Source: Deltaproteobacteria bacterium
GTDB lineage: Bacteria; Myxococcota_A; UBA796; JAFGLY01
Assembly (NCBI GenBank): GCA_016927815.1
Contig: JAFGLY010000168.1
Location: forward strand, 1-60,442
Reading direction: 5' to 3'
DNA: 60,442 nucleotides
Made by a program: the position numbers and the translations under genes. Positions 9,786 to 20,824 of the stretch are shown here, piece after piece (the first letter of the stretch is position 1; every line of letters starts with the position of its first letter). A model generated the notes under the pieces. The model did no database searches. It saw only the letters and a program-made list of their open reading frames with translations, and had not been told where the DNA came from.

Positions 9786-10528
9786 TGCAGACCACCTTCA
9801 TCCTCATCGCCCTGGTGGTGCTCCTGCTCTTCTCGGCCGTGAAAGTCATCCGGGAGTACGAGCGGGCCATCGTGTTCCGCCTCGGGCGGGTGCTCGACGC
9901 CAAGGGACCGGGCCTCATCTTCATCATCCCCCTCGTGGACCGCTACATGCGGGTGTCCATGCGGGTGGTCGTGCTCGACGTGGAGAAACAGGACGTCATC
10001 ACGCGGGACAACGTGTCCGTGGCCGTCAACGCCGTGGTCTACTTCCGCGTGGTGGATCCCGTGAAGGCGATCCTCTCCGTAGAGGACTACTTCTTCGCCA
10101 CGACCCAGCTGGCCCAGACCACGCTCCGCTCGGTGGTGGGGCAGGGCGAGCTCGACGAGTTGCTCGCGGCGCGGGACAAGATCAACCTGCAGATCCAGCA
10201 GATCCTCGACCAGCACACCGAGCCCTGGGGCATCAAGGTCACCCAGGTGGAGGTGAAGCACATCGATCTGCCGCAGGAGATGCAGCGGGCCATGGCCAAG
10301 CAGGCCGAGGCGGAGCGCGAGCGCCGCGCCAAGATCATCGCCGCCGACGCCGAGTTCCAGGCATCCGCGAAGCTCGCCGAAGGGGCCAAGGTGCTGGACC
10401 AGACCCCCACGGCGCTCCAGCTCCGCTACCTCCAGACCCTTGCCGAGATCGCGGTGGAGAACAACAGCACCACGATCTTCCCCATCCCCATCGACATCTT
10501 CGCCTCCTTCCACAAGAAGAAGGAGTAG
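9785..10528 (+). CDS. SPFH/band 7 (stomatin/slipin) membrane protein
   Basis: This 247-residue protein has one N-terminal membrane helix (about 3-20) followed by a band-7 domain beginning [16 protein letters not shown] and containing GPGLIFIIP and [20 protein letters not shown] charged, coiled-coil-prone C-terminal part (about 165-215, [20 protein letters not shown]) is typical for oligomerisation into membrane microdomains. It follows the NfeD protease in a TGATG overlap, the classic stomatin operon partner of NfeD. Role inferred from the family: membrane microdomain scaffold and regulator of the protease. Confidence 0.92.
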   Translation: MQTTFILIALVVLLLFSAVKVIREYERAIVFRLGRVLDAKGPGLIFIIPLVDRYMRVSMRVVVLDVEKQDVITRDNVSVAVNAVVYFRVVDPVKAILSVEDYFFATTQLAQTTLRSVVGQGELDELLAARDKINLQIQQILDQHTEPWGIKVTQVEVKHIDLPQEMQRAMAKQAEAERERRAKIIAADAEFQASAKLAEGAKVLDQTPTALQLRYLQTLAEIAVENNSTTIFPIPIDIFASFHKKKE

Positions 10529-10530
10529 CC

Positions 10531-11439
10531 CTGGGGCGCGTCCTCGGGGCCATCCTCGCCGCGCACCTCGCCGGCTGCGGATTCATCGGCGCTGGGGTCG
10601 ATCCCGTGGTGGAGGCCCACCGGGGGGCTGCCGGGTACTGGCCCCAGAACTCTCGCACCGCTATGCTGGGTTCCATCGAAGCCGGCTACGAGGGCCTCGA
10701 GTTCGACCTCGTGCTCACGGCCGACGACATCCCGGTGCTCTCCCACGACGCTTGGCTGCACGAGACGCTCTGCACCACGGTCGACGGCGCGCCGCCCGAC
10801 GGTCGGATCTTCATCGAGGACCTCACGCTCGAGACGCTGCAGGACGGCTACCTGTGCGGTGGCGTGCCCGATCCGGAGAACCCGGACGCCGAGGTCAAGG
10901 CCGAGACGGTCATGACCTTCGACGAGCTCCTCGAGGCACTCGGGGACGCCGACCCGGACTTGGTCGTGCACATCGACATCAAGTACCAGCCCGGCTCCAC
11001 GCCCGAGCCCGACATCATCGCGCCCGCGGTGCTCGAGCGGTGGTGGAACGCGGACCTGCCCCAACCCTGGTACGCCTCAGCCGACCGGTCCGAGCTGCTG
11101 CTGGCGCTCCGCCGTGTGGCCGAGGCGGCGGACGAGCCCATCGTGACGAGCCTCATCTGGCCCTGCTTCCCGCCGGACGGTTCCGACACCCTGGTCGCCC
11201 TCGGGGCCGAGGCCCTGGTCATGCTGGGCGTGGAGGACCTCGAGGCCCTCGCCGAGGACGCCGAGGCCGACGGGATTGCGATCCCCTGGCAGATCCTGGA
11301 CCGGCGCCAGGTCGAGGCGGCACGGAAACGAGGGCTCATGGTGCAGGCCTGGACCCTCAACGAGGCGGACCTCCTGGCCGCCTACGCCGCCTGGCCCCTG
11401 GACGCACTCATCACCGACTACCCAGAGCGGGCGCCGTGA
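10531..11439 (+). CDS. Glycerophosphodiester phosphodiesterase lipoprotein, probable CTG start
   Basis: GDPD enzymes hydrolyse glycerophosphodiesters to glycerol-3-phosphate and alcohol. The signature residues are present: EAHRG with His about 30, EGLEFDLVLTADDIPVLSHD, HIDIKY and VQAWTLNE. No ATG, GTG or TTG lies in frame between the preceding stop and the signal sequence. A CTG at 10531 is preceded by AAGGAG at ideal distance and would give MGRVLGAILAAHLAGC, a full lipoprotein signal with Cys16. The next in-frame GTG (about 10603) would remove the signal peptide. The gene follows the SPFH gene by 2 bp. Enzyme family is secure; the CTG start is inference. Confidence 0.85.
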   Translation: MGRVLGAILAAHLAGCGFIGAGVDPVVEAHRGAAGYWPQNSRTAMLGSIEAGYEGLEFDLVLTADDIPVLSHDAWLHETLCTTVDGAPPDGRIFIEDLTLETLQDGYLCGGVPDPENPDAEVKAETVMTFDELLEALGDADPDLVVHIDIKYQPGSTPEPDIIAPAVLERWWNADLPQPWYASADRSELLLALRRVAEAADEPIVTSLIWPCFPPDGSDTLVALGAEALVMLGVEDLEALAEDAEADGIAIPWQILDRRQVEAARKRGLMVQAWTLNEADLLAAYAAWPLDALITDYPERAP

Positions 11440-11921
11440 GCGCGCTGCTCTCCCTGCTCCTGCTCGCCGGCCCGGCCCGGACGGCGGCGCTGGTCTTCGA
11501 CCGCGTGGACCTGGTCTCCGAGGACCCTGCCACGTGGCTCAACTACGACGTTCCGATGGTGGGCGTGAACACCACCACGGTCGCCGTACGCTGGATCGAG
11601 CAGGTCAAGGTGTCGTGGCGCCTGCCCGTCCAGGGGCTGTCGATCGGCACCTCGCTCGCCTCCCTGTCGGTCTTCTGGGAGCACCCGGTGTGGAGCACCG
11701 CCGGGATCTCGGCGGGTGCCGGCCTGCAGACCGCCCTCCTCCTCCCCCGCGGTGTCTTCGCGGACGTAGCCTGGCGAAAGGGCCGGTTCCGCGTGGCCGC
11801 CGGGGTGGGTGCCGTGTCCGGTGCCACCTGGGCGGACCTGGACTGGACGGCGTGGAACGTGGTGCCCACGCTCGGGCTGGGCGTAGGACGGTGCATGCCG
11901 CCTCGGCCCGGCGGGGTGTGA
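11436..11921 (+). CDS. Hypothetical small exported envelope protein
   Basis: GTG start overlaps the stop of the phosphodiesterase gene (GTGA), so it is the last gene of that operon. The 161 residues start with a short signal-peptide-like segment (SALLSLLLLAGPARTAA) and continue with alternating aromatic/Gly strands (WRLPVQGLSIGTSL, GAGLQTALLLPRGVFADVAW, VAAGVGAVSGATW), which suggests a small outer-membrane beta-barrel. No family is recognised. It converges on the pilB-type gene with about 34 bp between the stops. Confidence 0.6.
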   Translation: MSALLSLLLLAGPARTAALVFDRVDLVSEDPATWLNYDVPMVGVNTTTVAVRWIEQVKVSWRLPVQGLSIGTSLASLSVFWEHPVWSTAGISAGAGLQTALLLPRGVFADVAWRKGRFRVAAGVGAVSGATWADLDWTAWNVVPTLGLGVGRCMPPRPGGV

Positions 11922-11955
11922 TCCCCTCGCGGACGCCCGGCACCCGGAGATCCGG

Positions 11956-13686
<1,731 letters not shown>

Positions 13687-14043
13687 GGGCCTCTCCGGGG
13701 GACGCCCGCACGTCCGGGAAAGAGGGGCGCCCGGCGAGGGATCCTAACGGTTCGCGTCGCGCTCGCACGCCCCCTGCCCCCGCTGGGCCCACCCCTGCGC
13801 CCCCCCGGTCGGAGCGATGGGGAAAGCCCCCCCGGATCCTGAAAGAAGGGTGAAATGCACGATGAAAAGGCGCAGAAAGGACGAAGAACCCGGGTCCGCC
13901 GAACAGAGTTCTGGACAGGCGAGCGCCGACTTGGTGTATCTTGTGCTCCGTTTCCTCTCGCGGTTACGGAGTCCCCGACCGACGCTGCCCGCGTTCCGTG
14001 AGTTCCTGCACCGCCCGTCTCACCCTCATCCAGAGGAGCATCC
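13687..14043. promoter_or_regulatory. Divergent intergenic region between pilB-type gene and ompA-like gene
   Basis: This gap of 357 bp carries no convincing gene. It should contain the promoters of both divergent genes. A stretch of comparatively A-rich sequence lies at 13845-13890. No promoter with both boxes close to the sigma-70 consensus was found, and a GAGGAGC ribosome-binding site precedes the ompA-like ATG. Confidence 0.35.
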
Positions 14044-15468
14044 ATGCACGCTTCCCATATCCTCGCCCTGGGCGCCCTCGGCCTCGCGGCAGGTCTGTTC
14101 ACGCCCGCCCCCGCCCACGCGGAGTTCCCCGAAGCCACCCTGTATCCAGGGCTGCACGGTGGCGCGAACGGGGTCCTTAGGGAGTGGGACTTCGGCATCA
14201 ACGCCCGAGAGCGTGGGCTCCGGGCCGACACCTCCTTCTACGGGATGGGGGGCCTTCGCCTCGGCTACCAGGTCAACCCGAGACTGGCCGTGGAGTTGGG
14301 AGGCAGCTTCCTCCCCTTCTCCTCCGTCGAGAACGAGGGCGATACGGCCCTCGAGTACGATCTCGACGCCCTCTACCACGTCCTCGAAGGGGACTGGGCC
14401 CCCTACGTGCTGGGTGGCGTCGGTGGCTACCACCTCGTTTCCGGTGATTTGACCGCGGACTTCGATCCAACCGTCCACCTCGCCGTGGGGCTCCGCGGCC
14501 TCGTGCTGCCCTGGATGGCCGTGCGGGTGGAGGTACGCGACGTGATGTCCGACGGCTTCAACCAGGTCTCCAACAACCTCGAGATGCGCGGCGGACTGGA
14601 CTTCTTCCTCGCCGGCAAGCCGGACCGGGACAAGGACGGCTTCTCGGACGAGGAGGATCGGTGTCCGGATCGGCCGGGCGTCGAGAGCGCCCAGGGATGC
14701 CCCGACGCCGATGGCGACGGCGTGGGCGACCTCACGGACGCCTGCCCCGACCTGGCGGGCAACCCGGATCTCGACGGCTGCCCGGACGAGGACAACGACG
14801 GCATTCCCGACAAGGACGACGCCTGCCCGCATCGGCCGGGACCCCAGAAGACCGACGGCTGCCCCGACACGGACGGCGACGGCGTCATCGACAAGAACGA
14901 CGCCTGCCCCGACGTCCCGGGCAAGATCGGCTTGAAGGGCTGCCCGGATCAGGACGACGACGGCATCGCCGACGGCGACGACGCCTGCCCGCAGCGCCCC
15001 GGACCCCAGTGCACCAAGGGCTGTCCCGATCGCGACGGGGACGGGGTGGCGGACGACGAGGACAAGTGCCCTGACGTCACCGGCCTGAAGCAGTTCCAGG
15101 GCTGCGTGCCCGACGCCGTGAAGAAGTTCACCGGCGCCATCAAGGGCATCACCTTCGAGACCGGCAAGGCCAACATCCGGAAGACCTCGTACAACACGCT
15201 CGACAAGGCGGTCGCGGTGATGGCCCAGTTCCCGGAGCTCAAGCTCGCCATCGAGGGTCACACCGACGATCGCGGCGATGACGCCTTCAACATGAAGCTG
15301 AGCGACGACCGGGCCAACGCGGTTCGGGACTACCTGGTCAACAAGGGCGTCGATCCGGCCCGCCTCAAGGCGCAGGGATTCGGCGAGACCAAGCCCACGG
15401 CCGCCAACAAGACCGCCACGGGACGCGCCGAGAACCGTCGGATCGAGTTCACCATCATCGGCGAGTAG
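14044..15468 (+). CDS. OmpA-family outer membrane protein with thrombospondin type 3 repeats
   Basis: The 474 residues have a signal peptide ending near AHAEF, an N-terminal eight-strand-like beta-barrel (about 28-195), six thrombospondin-3-type calcium-binding repeats of about 23 residues (about 197-355; pattern DxDxDGxxDxxDxCPxxPG with Gly-Cys-Pro joints), and a C-terminal OmpA domain (about 365-474) with the peptidoglycan-binding Asp and Arg region (EGHTDDRGDD, SDDRANAVRDYL). The architecture anchors the outer membrane to peptidoglycan through a rigid Ca-loaded rod. GAGGAGC precedes the ATG. A long hairpin directly downstream probably terminates transcription. Confidence 0.93.
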   Translation: MHASHILALGALGLAAGLFTPAPAHAEFPEATLYPGLHGGANGVLREWDFGINARERGLRADTSFYGMGGLRLGYQVNPRLAVELGGSFLPFSSVENEGDTALEYDLDALYHVLEGDWAPYVLGGVGGYHLVSGDLTADFDPTVHLAVGLRGLVLPWMAVRVEVRDVMSDGFNQVSNNLEMRGGLDFFLAGKPDRDKDGFSDEEDRCPDRPGVESAQGCPDADGDGVGDLTDACPDLAGNPDLDGCPDEDNDGIPDKDDACPHRPGPQKTDGCPDTDGDGVIDKNDACPDVPGKIGLKGCPDQDDDGIADGDDACPQRPGPQCTKGCPDRDGDGVADDEDKCPDVTGLKQFQGCVPDAVKKFTGAIKGITFETGKANIRKTSYNTLDKAVAVMAQFPELKLAIEGHTDDRGDDAFNMKLSDDRANAVRDYLVNKGVDPARLKAQGFGETKPTAANKTATGRAENRRIEFTIIGE

Positions 15469-15472
15469 GCTC

Positions 15473-15524
15473 GGGCGCACGGGCCCGCCGGGGCGCGCGC
15501 CCCGGCGGGGTGCCCGTGTGCCGG
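15473..15524. terminator. Long bidirectional hairpin between convergent genes
   Basis: A perfect 26-bp palindrome lies at 15484-15509 (arms CCCGCCGGGGCGC and its complement), and flanking arms (GGCGCACGGG and CCCGTGTGCC, one G-T pair) extend it outward with a 3-base bulge. It sits between the stops of the ompA-like gene (+) and the DUF481-like gene (-), where a bidirectional terminator is expected. There is no U-tract, which is common in GC-rich genomes. Confidence 0.7.
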
Positions 15525-15562
15525 GCCGTCGTCCGACGCCTGCGGTCCCCAGGAGCCGAAGG

Positions 15563-16363
15563 CTACAGCAGCGTCGCCACCAGCGAGAGGAGCGTGGTCT
15601 GGTCCAGCTTGCGGTACTGCTCGACCGGCACGTTGTCGAACGTGAGGGTGTTGCTGATCTTGATGGAGAAGACGTTCGAGAGCCGGGTGGAGAGGGCCAA
15701 CTGGTTGAGCAGCCTCAAGTCCTCTGGGGAGAGGATGTTCTCGTAGACCTCGACCTGCTCGGTCAGCGACAGGCTGTCGCTGAACTGGTGCGCCAGGGCG
15801 GCCATCGCGCGACCGGCCCAGATCGTGTCGGCGTTGGGATCCACGCCCTGCACGTAGTTCTCCTGGGCCACGTCGGCACCGAGTTCGGCCTTGAGCGTGG
15901 TCCGTTTGGAGTCCACCAGGAGGCGGGAGTACCCGATCTGCTCGTGGGTCCGGAGATCGTAGCCGGCGAAGCGATCCGCCAACGCACCGGCCAGCGCGTA
16001 GAGGCTCGCATGCTGGCCTACGAAACGATCGTATCGGAGTTCACTCCAGTACTTTCTCGCGATCTCGACTTGCTCGGCGCTACGCTCGAGGTCGGAGAGC
16101 CGGCCGTCGCCATCGGCGTCGAGCAGCCCGCGTCCCATGTTGATCCCTGTCTCCAGCGTGGCCTTGTTCCGACCTGCGCGGTGGGATCCGTTGAGCTTTC
16201 CGTTCACGGTGTAGTACTCCGCGTTCCCGGTGGCCCAGGCGCCGCCCAGTTCGGTCGACAGGTGGGTTTCGGGTTCTTCGAACTTCTGTCCTGCATCTTC
16301 GGGTTTCACGAACTCGGATTCTTCGCCTCGGGCGAGGGACACGAGCAACAGTGCGTACAGCAT
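15563..16363 (-). CDS. DUF481-like outer membrane protein
   Basis: The ATG before LYALLLVSLARGEE is chosen because GAGGTG lies upstream and it begins a signal peptide; further upstream codons in frame read antisense-like sequence. The 266-residue protein contains ELGGAWATGNAEYYTVNGKLNGSHRAGRNKATLETG, characteristic of DUF481 salt-stress-type porins, with long alternating strands up to the C-terminus. One segment (LDADGDGRLSDLE) resembles an EF-hand calcium loop, unusual for the family. It precedes a gap of 49 bp to the aqpZ stop and likely shares its transcript. Confidence 0.75.
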   Translation of the reverse strand: MLYALLLVSLARGEESEFVKPEDAGQKFEEPETHLSTELGGAWATGNAEYYTVNGKLNGSHRAGRNKATLETGINMGRGLLDADGDGRLSDLERSAEQVEIARKYWSELRYDRFVGQHASLYALAGALADRFAGYDLRTHEQIGYSRLLVDSKRTTLKAELGADVAQENYVQGVDPNADTIWAGRAMAALAHQFSDSLSLTEQVEVYENILSPEDLRLLNQLALSTRLSNVFSIKISNTLTFDNVPVEQYRKLDQTTLLSLVATLL

Positions 16364-16412
16364 GGCCGACACCTCACGATGAGAGGAGGGGGAAGGAAGA
16401 ACCGCGCAGGGA

Positions 16413-17129
16413 TCAGGTCCGCGTGGATCCGATCCAGCGGTAGATCGCCGCGCCGAGGAGGGCACCCACGACGGGAGCCACCCAGAACAGCCAGAGCTGG
16501 CCGAGCGCCCAGCCACCGGCGAAAATCGCCACGCCGGTGCTCCGGGCCGGGTTCACGGAGGTGTTCGTCACGGGGATGCTGATCAGGTGGATGAGTGTGA
16601 GCCCGAGGCCGATCGCGATGGGCGCGAAGCCCGCGGGCGCGCGCTTGTCGGTCGCACCCAGGATGATCAGCAAGAACATCGCCGTCATGACGATTTCGCA
16701 CAGGAGGGCCGCCCCGAGGCCGTATCCGCCCGGCGAGTGGGCGCCGTAGCCGTTGGAGGCGAAGCCGGCATGCACGTCGAAGCCGGCCTGGCCACTGGCG
16801 ATGAGGAAGAGGACGGCACCTGCGAGGATGCCGCCGAGGACCTGGGCCACGATGTAGGGGAGGAGGTCCTTGGCCGGGAACCGGCCGCCGGCCCAGAGTC
16901 CGATGGACACGGCGGGGTTGATGTGGCACCCGCTGATGTGGCCGATCGTGTAGGCCATGGTGAGCAGGGTCAGGCCGAACGCCAGGGCGACGCCGACCAG
17001 GCCGATGCCGAGGTTGAACACCGTGGCGTCCCCGAGCGTGGCGGAGAACTTGGCAGCCAGGACCGCGCTGCCGCACCCTCCGAGAACCAGCCAGAACGTA
17101 CCGAAGAACTCCGCTCCGTACCTCTTCAT
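16413..17129 (-). CDS. aqpZ: Aquaporin Z-type water channel (MIP family)
   Basis: The 238-residue membrane protein has six hydrophobic segments and both NPA boxes of the family: HINPAVS (about residue 65) and SVNPARS (about 190). [23 protein letters not shown] at the N-terminus is closely AqpZ-like. AAGGAGGTCACC before the ATG is a near-perfect ribosome-binding site that fixes the start. It probably moves water across the inner membrane. The DUF481-like gene lies downstream on the same strand, and an osmotic-response link between them is possible but unproven. Confidence 0.94.
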   Translation of the reverse strand: MKRYGAEFFGTFWLVLGGCGSAVLAAKFSATLGDATVFNLGIGLVGVALAFGLTLLTMAYTIGHISGCHINPAVSIGLWAGGRFPAKDLLPYIVAQVLGGILAGAVLFLIASGQAGFDVHAGFASNGYGAHSPGGYGLGAALLCEIVMTAMFLLIILGATDKRAPAGFAPIAIGLGLTLIHLISIPVTNTSVNPARSTGVAIFAGGWALGQLWLFWVAPVVGALLGAAIYRWIGSTRT

Positions 17130-17275
17130 GGTGACCTCCTTCAGGGGAATGGCACAGGAGGACTCTACCATGGGTGGCTCGACCCACAAGGCAGCCTGCA
17201 AGCCGGGCGCAAGGCCAGGGGCGCCGAAGGCCCATCAGGGCGCTCTCCCGCTGGCGTCCCTCGAGGCGAGGGGGC

Positions 17276-20200
17276 CTACCCGCCGCGCACGGCCTGCCAC
17301 CGCTCCAGCATGGGACCGAGGCGCGCGCAGTCGAGGCCGCGGGACGCCATGGAGGCCTGGACCTGCTGCTCGACGTGGGCGGCTTCGTCGTGGAACCCCC
17401 GTTCTCGGGCCAGGATCGCCAGGACGGTGCCGAGGAAGGCACCGTCGAGCCCCTCCGCCAGGAGACGGGACAGGGGCACGGCGCGCAGCGCCTCGGCCCG
17501 ACCTCGGCCGAGCAGCGCCCGGGTCGCCTCCAGGGCCGCGACCGCGGGTGCGTACCGCTCCCACCGGGGATCCGCCTCGCGCCGGATGGCCTCCAGGCGA
17601 CCGTCCAGCCCGGGCAGGTCTCCCCTCAGGAGCGCGGAGAGGGCCAGGTTCAAGTCGAAGGCGTAGGTGCGGGCGCGCTGCCCCATGGCCACGGCCCACC
17701 CCCGGCCCTCCCAGTAGAGAACCTCCGCGGCCTCCACGTCGCCCCGGAAGCGGAGGCACTCGGCACGGGCGTTGCGGCACAGCGGGGCGAGGCTCTCGTA
17801 GCCGATGGCGAGCGCGACCCGCTCGGCCTCCTGGGCGGCCTCGATGCCTTCCTCGAATCGCCCTCGCGCACCCTGGATCCGGGCCGAGAGCGCCAGGGCC
17901 TCGGCCTGGGCGGACCGGTACCCTGCGGCCTCCGCACGGCGGCGTGCCTGATCGAGGGTTTCCAACGCCGCGTCGAGGTCGCTGCCCTCCAGGCAGCGGC
18001 CCACGAGGAGGAGCGCATCCACGCGGCTCGGCTCGGCCTCAGCCTCGGCCAGGGCCTCCAGCGCCTCGCGCTCGGCGGGTCCGACCCGGCCGAGGTGGAG
18101 GAGGAGGGACGCTCGGGCCTGGTGGATGCGTGCCCGCGCCCGGGCGGGGGCGTCCACGAGGAGCGGGTCCAGCGCCTCCAGGGCGGGCAGGCCGAGCCGG
18201 GCACGGGCCTCGTACTCCAGGGTTTCTACGTACTCCGCGGCCACCTCCACCGCGAGCTCCGTGGAGAGGCCGGAGGTGAGCAGCGGTTCGAGGCGCTGGA
18301 TGGCCCTTTCCCGCCGGCCTGCCGCGCGATCGGCGACCGCGAGGGCGATGGCCGCGAGGGCGAGCGGCGCCTCGCCGGAGGTGGCCGCCCCGGCGGCGCT
18401 CGCCAGGGCCTCGGCCGCGGACTGGATCTCGGCCACGCTCCCCGCGACCCTGAGCCACTCCACGGCCCGGACGAGCGGAGCCACCGCCTCTTGAGGCCGA
18501 CCCGCGGCCAGGGCATGACGGCCGACCTCGAGGTCGGCGCGGGACGGCGGGCCAATCCGAGCCCAGGCCTCGGCCAGGGCCGCGTGGGCCTCGGCCAGGG
18601 CCCGACCCCGCACCCGTTCCCTCAAGAGGCGCTCGAGGAGGTTGTGATCGAGCGCCGAGGCCCCGGCCTGCTCCCGGACGATCCGGCCCTCCACCAGGGC
18701 GAGGAGGCCAGGACCCGCGGCTGCCTCCAGGACGGGCCACGGCACGCCGGAGCCGGCGATGCCCACGACGTCGAGCGCCCGACCTACCTCCACGGGGTGG
18801 TCGACCCGGCGCAGCAGGGCGGCGAGGCGGGAGGACAGGAGGGTGCGGACGTCCGGCGGCAGGGCCTCGTCGAGGGGTGCGGTGAGGGCAAACCTGGGTC
18901 CTTCTCCCGATTCGTCCTCCTCGAGGCGCAACAGGTGCTCCCCGCTCCACTGCCGGATGAGCTCGCGAGCGAAGAAGGGATTGCCCTCGCTGCGGGCCAC
19001 CACCTCCCGCGCGATCCCTGCCTCGAGCGGGAGGATCTCCTCCACGAGATCGGCCATCTCGGCCGGAGGGAAGCGATCGATCTCCAGGATCTGGGCCCCC
19101 AGGGCCTCCAGCGCGGCGAGCGCCGTGGCGGCCGCCGGGTGAACCTCCACCGGGCTGGAGCGCACCGTGAGCACCACCAGCACCGGAAGTCCCAGCCGCA
19201 GGATCGTGACCGCCAGGCCGGGGCCATCGTCGTCCGTGTCGCACAGGTGGGCGTCCTGCACCACCAACAAGCCCAGGCCCCGCCAGGCGGCGCGCTCCAG
19301 GTGGCCGAGCAGGAACTCGCGCGCCACGCCCGGCGGCACGGGTTCCTCCCCCGGATGGGGCAGGGCCCACCGCTGGAGCAGGGACGCCTCGGATGCGGCC
19401 TCTGCGGGGGAGACGCCTCGATCCCGGGCCAGCCATCGGGCCAGCCGGGCCTTGAGCGTCTCGGGATCGCGCTCGACCAGCCTCAGGACCCGGCGGACCG
19501 CACCGGCGTAGCCGTCCTGCGGCCCGGCCCTCACGCCGAACGTGATCTCCACGGCGATGGCGTGGCCGCTCTCCTCGAGCGGGCGCGTGACGCTCGCCAC
19601 GAGCCGCGTCTTGCCCACGCCGGCCTCGCCGCGCACGATGGCGACCTGAGGCCGCCCGGTGGTCTCGACGCTCCGTGCGAGGTCCCACAGCCGCTGGCGC
19701 TCCACCTCCCGTCCCACCAGCGGCACCTCGCGCAGGGAGAAGAGGGGCAGGCTGGCGCGGGCCCGCGCGCCCCGACCGGGCTCGGGCAGGGCCCGAAACG
19801 GCACCCGGCCGTGGTGGGGCCGGTTCCAGGTCGGGACGATGTCCTGCGGACCGGCGAGCGGGTCGCGACGCGCGGTGTCGGCTTCCGGCGCCCGCACCAG
19901 GACGGTCGGCGGCGCGACGTCCCTTCGCCCGTCCACCCCCGGGTCCGGGCCCTCCGGCTCCTCCGTCTCCACGGGCGGCAGGGCCGCGAGCGCGGTGCGC
20001 AGGTCCGCTGCGAGGTCGAAGCGGGCGCGCGGATCCGGTTGCAGGAGGTGGACGACGATCTCCTCGAGGCCCGCGGGGACGACCAGACCCGGCCGGATCG
20101 GAACGTGGGTGGGAGGCCGGTACCGCATGTCGATCTGGGCGGGGACCGAGCCCGCCTTGAAGGGATTGGTGGCCGACATGAGGCGGTAGATGAGGACCCC

Positions 20201-20824
20201 CATCGCGAAGAGATCCGATGCGGGGCCGATCTCGGAGAACCGCCGCAGGAGCAGCTCTAAGGGCATGTACGAGAGGGTGCCCGCGAGCACGCCCTGGAAG
20301 GCCTCTCGTTCGCCCAGGGCCTTGGCCAGGCCGAGGTCCGACAGCCAGGCCCGGCGCCAGCCCGCCCCGTCCCGGTGCAGGAGCACGTTGGACAGCTTCA
20401 CGTCCAGGTGCAGCAAGCCGCGGGCGTGAAGGCAGGCGAGCGCGGCCAGGGTCTCGTCGAGCAGGCGCCGGAGCAGGGCCCAGGGCGGATTGGTCCGGCG
20501 AAGCTCGAGGAGGCTGCCGGATTCTGCGAGGGCGAGGGCCAGGTACGGGCGGCCGTCGGGCAGCACGCCCAGGTCGTGGAGCGGTACCACGTGCGGGTGT
20601 ACGACCGCCGCCGAGGCCGCCACCTCGCGCTCGAACCGCCCCTTGAACTCAGGCGTGCCCATCACCTCGAACCGCACCACCTTGACCGCGACCTCGTCGC
20701 CCAGGAGGCGGTCCCGGGCGCGGAACACGTCCGCCATGCCGCCGCTGCCCAGGAGCGCCTGCGCGTCGTCCGGCCACGGCTCGTAGCGAGACGGCAGCGG
20801 CGGGCAGGTCACTGGGGACGTCAT
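17276..20824 (-). CDS. PknK-like serine/threonine kinase with AAA ATPase and TPR domains
   Basis: This 1182-residue signalling protein begins with a protein kinase domain (about 15-270): glycine loop GSGGMADVF, catalytic Lys in VAVKVV, HLDVKLSN (Leu replaces the Arg of HRD) and SDLGLAK (variant of DFG). A low-complexity linker follows, then an AAA/STAND-like ATPase (about 370-640) with Walker A RGEAGVGKT and Walker B VVQDAH, then a long alpha-helical TPR-like region to the C-terminus. This order matches PknK-type kinases that integrate signals and control transcription factors. The ATG overlaps the TGA of the upstream RNase Z-like gene (ATGA), so both are co-translated. Target unknown. Confidence 0.85.
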   Translation of the reverse strand: MTSPVTCPPLPSRYEPWPDDAQALLGSGGMADVFRARDRLLGDEVAVKVVRFEVMGTPEFKGRFEREVAASAAVVHPHVVPLHDLGVLPDGRPYLALALAESGSLLELRRTNPPWALLRRLLDETLAALACLHARGLLHLDVKLSNVLLHRDGAGWRRAWLSDLGLAKALGEREAFQGVLAGTLSYMPLELLLRRFSEIGPASDLFAMGVLIYRLMSATNPFKAGSVPAQIDMRYRPPTHVPIRPGLVVPAGLEEIVVHLLQPDPRARFDLAADLRTALAALPPVETEEPEGPDPGVDGRRDVAPPTVLVRAPEADTARRDPLAGPQDIVPTWNRPHHGRVPFRALPEPGRGARARASLPLFSLREVPLVGREVERQRLWDLARSVETTGRPQVAIVRGEAGVGKTRLVASVTRPLEESGHAIAVEITFGVRAGPQDGYAGAVRRVLRLVERDPETLKARLARWLARDRGVSPAEAASEASLLQRWALPHPGEEPVPPGVAREFLLGHLERAAWRGLGLLVVQDAHLCDTDDDGPGLAVTILRLGLPVLVVLTVRSSPVEVHPAAATALAALEALGAQILEIDRFPPAEMADLVEEILPLEAGIAREVVARSEGNPFFARELIRQWSGEHLLRLEEDESGEGPRFALTAPLDEALPPDVRTLLSSRLAALLRRVDHPVEVGRALDVVGIAGSGVPWPVLEAAAGPGLLALVEGRIVREQAGASALDHNLLERLLRERVRGRALAEAHAALAEAWARIGPPSRADLEVGRHALAAGRPQEAVAPLVRAVEWLRVAGSVAEIQSAAEALASAAGAATSGEAPLALAAIALAVADRAAGRRERAIQRLEPLLTSGLSTELAVEVAAEYVETLEYEARARLGLPALEALDPLLVDAPARARARIHQARASLLLHLGRVGPAEREALEALAEAEAEPSRVDALLLVGRCLEGSDLDAALETLDQARRRAEAAGYRSAQAEALALSARIQGARGRFEEGIEAAQEAERVALAIGYESLAPLCRNARAECLRFRGDVEAAEVLYWEGRGWAVAMGQRARTYAFDLNLALSALLRGDLPGLDGRLEAIRREADPRWERYAPAVAALEATRALLGRGRAEALRAVPLSRLLAEGLDGAFLGTVLAILARERGFHDEAAHVEQQVQASMASRGLDCARLGPMLERWQAVRGG

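Noticed and set aside
14632-15115. Repeats in the ompA-like gene that might look like a CRISPR or satellite
   Set aside because: They are about 70-bp codon repeats encoding thrombospondin-3 calcium motifs, with no spacers of constant length.
17174-20260. Long open frame of 1028 codons on the plus strand
   Set aside because: It is antisense to the kinase/ATPase/TPR gene and shows low-complexity, Arg/Gly/Pro-rich translation without domains; GC-rich codon bias keeps it open.
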